Positions 5,986 through 6,506 of a stretch of DNA of 6,506 nucleotides are shown here, piece after piece. The stretch is from an uncultured Solirubrobacteraceae bacterium. GTDB lineage: Bacteria; Actinomycetota; Thermoleophilia; Solirubrobacterales; Solirubrobacteraceae. Location: assembly GCA_955652345.1 (NCBI GenBank), contig CATPBV010000141.1:1-6506 (forward strand), given 5' to 3'. The position numbers and the translations under genes were made by a program. Under the pieces are notes generated by a model, which was given only the letters and a program-made list of their open reading frames with translations, had not been told where the DNA came from and did not search any database. The first letter of the stretch is position 1. Every line of letters starts with the position of its first letter.

Positions 5986-6323
5986 GCACTCTGCGCCGGG
6001 GGGCAGGTAGCGGCTCCGCGGAGCCGGCCGGCACGGCCCGAATGCCGAGAACCTCTGGCTCTTGGGGGCATCGGGGAACGTGAATGGCTGGGACGCCGCG
6101 CTCTTGTGGCCGGCGCTTGGCCGCGATGCAGTACCACCAGCGTCAGCCCCGCCACCACCACCGCCAACAGGACCGCCACTCCCGACAGCGCGCCGGCAAG
6201 CGGGCGCCGCACGCCGGACACGAGACGGGTCGCCTCCACATACCAGCCCGATGGCTTGCCAGTCGTGCTCCGGCGCGCGTGGGCCGCGAGCAGGTCACGC
6301 TCGAGCTGCGGTAGGACGGTCAT
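5982..6323 (-). CDS. Single-span membrane protein coupled to the sigma factor (N-terminal part of a probable frameshifted gene)
   Basis: An ATG start with GAGGAGGG directly upstream, overlapping the sigma factor stop as ATGA, so translation is coupled. The frame gives 113 residues. Residues 1-40 are a charged cytoplasmic head (MTVLPQLERDLLAAHARR), and about 42-66 form one strongly hydrophobic span (GALSGVAVLLAVVVAGLTLVVL). After about residue 68 the product turns into an Arg/Pro/Ser-rich tail (RARRPSHSRSPMPPRARG) that looks like a misread frame. Third-position GC bias moves to the neighbouring frame here, and that frame leads into the FG-GAP-like domain ending at 5416. A single-span membrane gene directly after a sigma factor suggests an anti-sigma or signalling partner, but I see no HxxxCxxC zinc anti-sigma motif. 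The N-terminal 68 residues are well supported; the tail is not. Confidence 0.6.
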   Translation of the reverse strand: MTVLPQLERDLLAAHARRSTTGKPSGWYVEATRLVSGVRRPLAGALSGVAVLLAVVVAGLTLVVLHRGQAPATRARRPSHSRSPMPPRARGSRHSGRAGRLRGAATCPPAQSA

Positions 6324-6506
6324 GTTCCCTCCTCGGATAACTGGTCGCGGAGCCGGGCCAACCCGCGACTCACGCGCTTGCGGACGACCGCCTGCGAGCA
6401 GGACAGTCGCCGGGCGATCTCGTCATACGGGCGCTCCTCGAGGATCCGCGCCCGGACCGCGTCGCGCTGCTCGGCGGCAAGATCTTCGAGCAGCTCGAGC
6501 AGCGCA
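6320..6506 (-). CDS. RNA polymerase sigma-70 family factor, C-terminal region 4 (partial)
   Basis: The last 61 codons of a sigma factor whose 5' part lies beyond the window. The product contains a region-4 helix-turn-helix: a leading helix ALLELLEDLAAEQRDAV, then ERPYDEIARRLSCSQAVVRK (residues 24-43) as the -35 binding unit, and RVSRGLARLRDQL to close. EIARRL.CS...VRKRVSRGLARLR is the typical ECF-like pattern. It would direct RNA polymerase to a specific promoter set, perhaps including its own gene. Its TGA overlaps the ATG of the membrane protein gene downstream (ATGA), which points to paired expression. Whether region 2 is present, and which ECF group it belongs to, cannot be told from this end. 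Confidence 0.9.
   Translation of the reverse strand, partial: ALLELLEDLAAEQRDAVRARILEERPYDEIARRLSCSQAVVRKRVSRGLARLRDQLSEEGT
6327..6334 (-). promoter_or_regulatory. Ribosome binding site of the sigma-linked membrane protein
   Basis: GAGGAGGG on the minus strand lies 3 bases before the ATG at 6323 (the GGAGG core is 4 bases before it), inside the sigma factor's last codons. It is a strong site and fixes that start. The spacing is slightly short, which fits re-initiation by ribosomes finishing the sigma factor. Confidence 0.65.

Noticed and set aside
1..6506. CRISPR arrays, tRNA/rRNA, insertion sequences or attachment sites
   Set aside because: No regularly spaced repeats, no cloverleaf or rRNA motifs, no transposase or terminal inverted repeats were seen by eye.

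Overview
The window is very GC-rich and all supportable genes lie on the minus strand, so it reads from high to low coordinates. GTG starts, strong GC bias at third codon positions and the gene families point to a high-GC actinobacterium. The pairing of an ECF-like sigma factor with a short-headed single-span membrane protein reminds me of Thermoleophilia (Solirubrobacterales), but that placement is an inference from style, not a match.

Three blocks can be seen. (1) 6506-5416: the C-terminal end of an ECF-type sigma-70 factor, translationally coupled by an ATGA overlap to a single-span membrane protein. That protein looks interrupted by a frameshift near 6105-6130. Its extracytoplasmic half, with an FG-GAP/VCBS-like DxDxDG motif, continues in another frame to 5416. 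Together these look like a sigma factor and a membrane-bound partner. (2) 5415-5325: a 91-base gap with an AT-rich patch, two TTGA half-sites 11 bases apart and a 13-base dyad next to the ribosome binding site. This is the best candidate for a promoter/operator. (3) 5324-212: a compact five-gene operon encoding an anchored LolA/RseB-like protein, an ABC-2 type ATPase, its six-span permease, an OmpR-family response regulator and a HAMP/HisKA/HATPase sensor kinase. The first three genes are joined by 4-base GTGA overlaps, and the regulator and kinase follow after 33 and 12 bases. A stem-loop spans the kinase stop codon. The N-terminus of a further membrane protein follows and runs off the window at base 1.

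The likely working unit is an envelope-stress or toxic-compound response. The kinase reads a signal outside the membrane and phosphorylates the regulator, which probably controls the operon. The ABC pair exports or expels a hydrophobic substrate, and the LolA/RseB-like protein binds a lipid, lipoprotein or similar ligand on the outer face of the membrane. The substrate cannot be read from sequence. Individually these are known families. The points worth checking are the LolA-like/ABC/two-component linkage, the broken sigma-linked membrane gene and the upstream control region.
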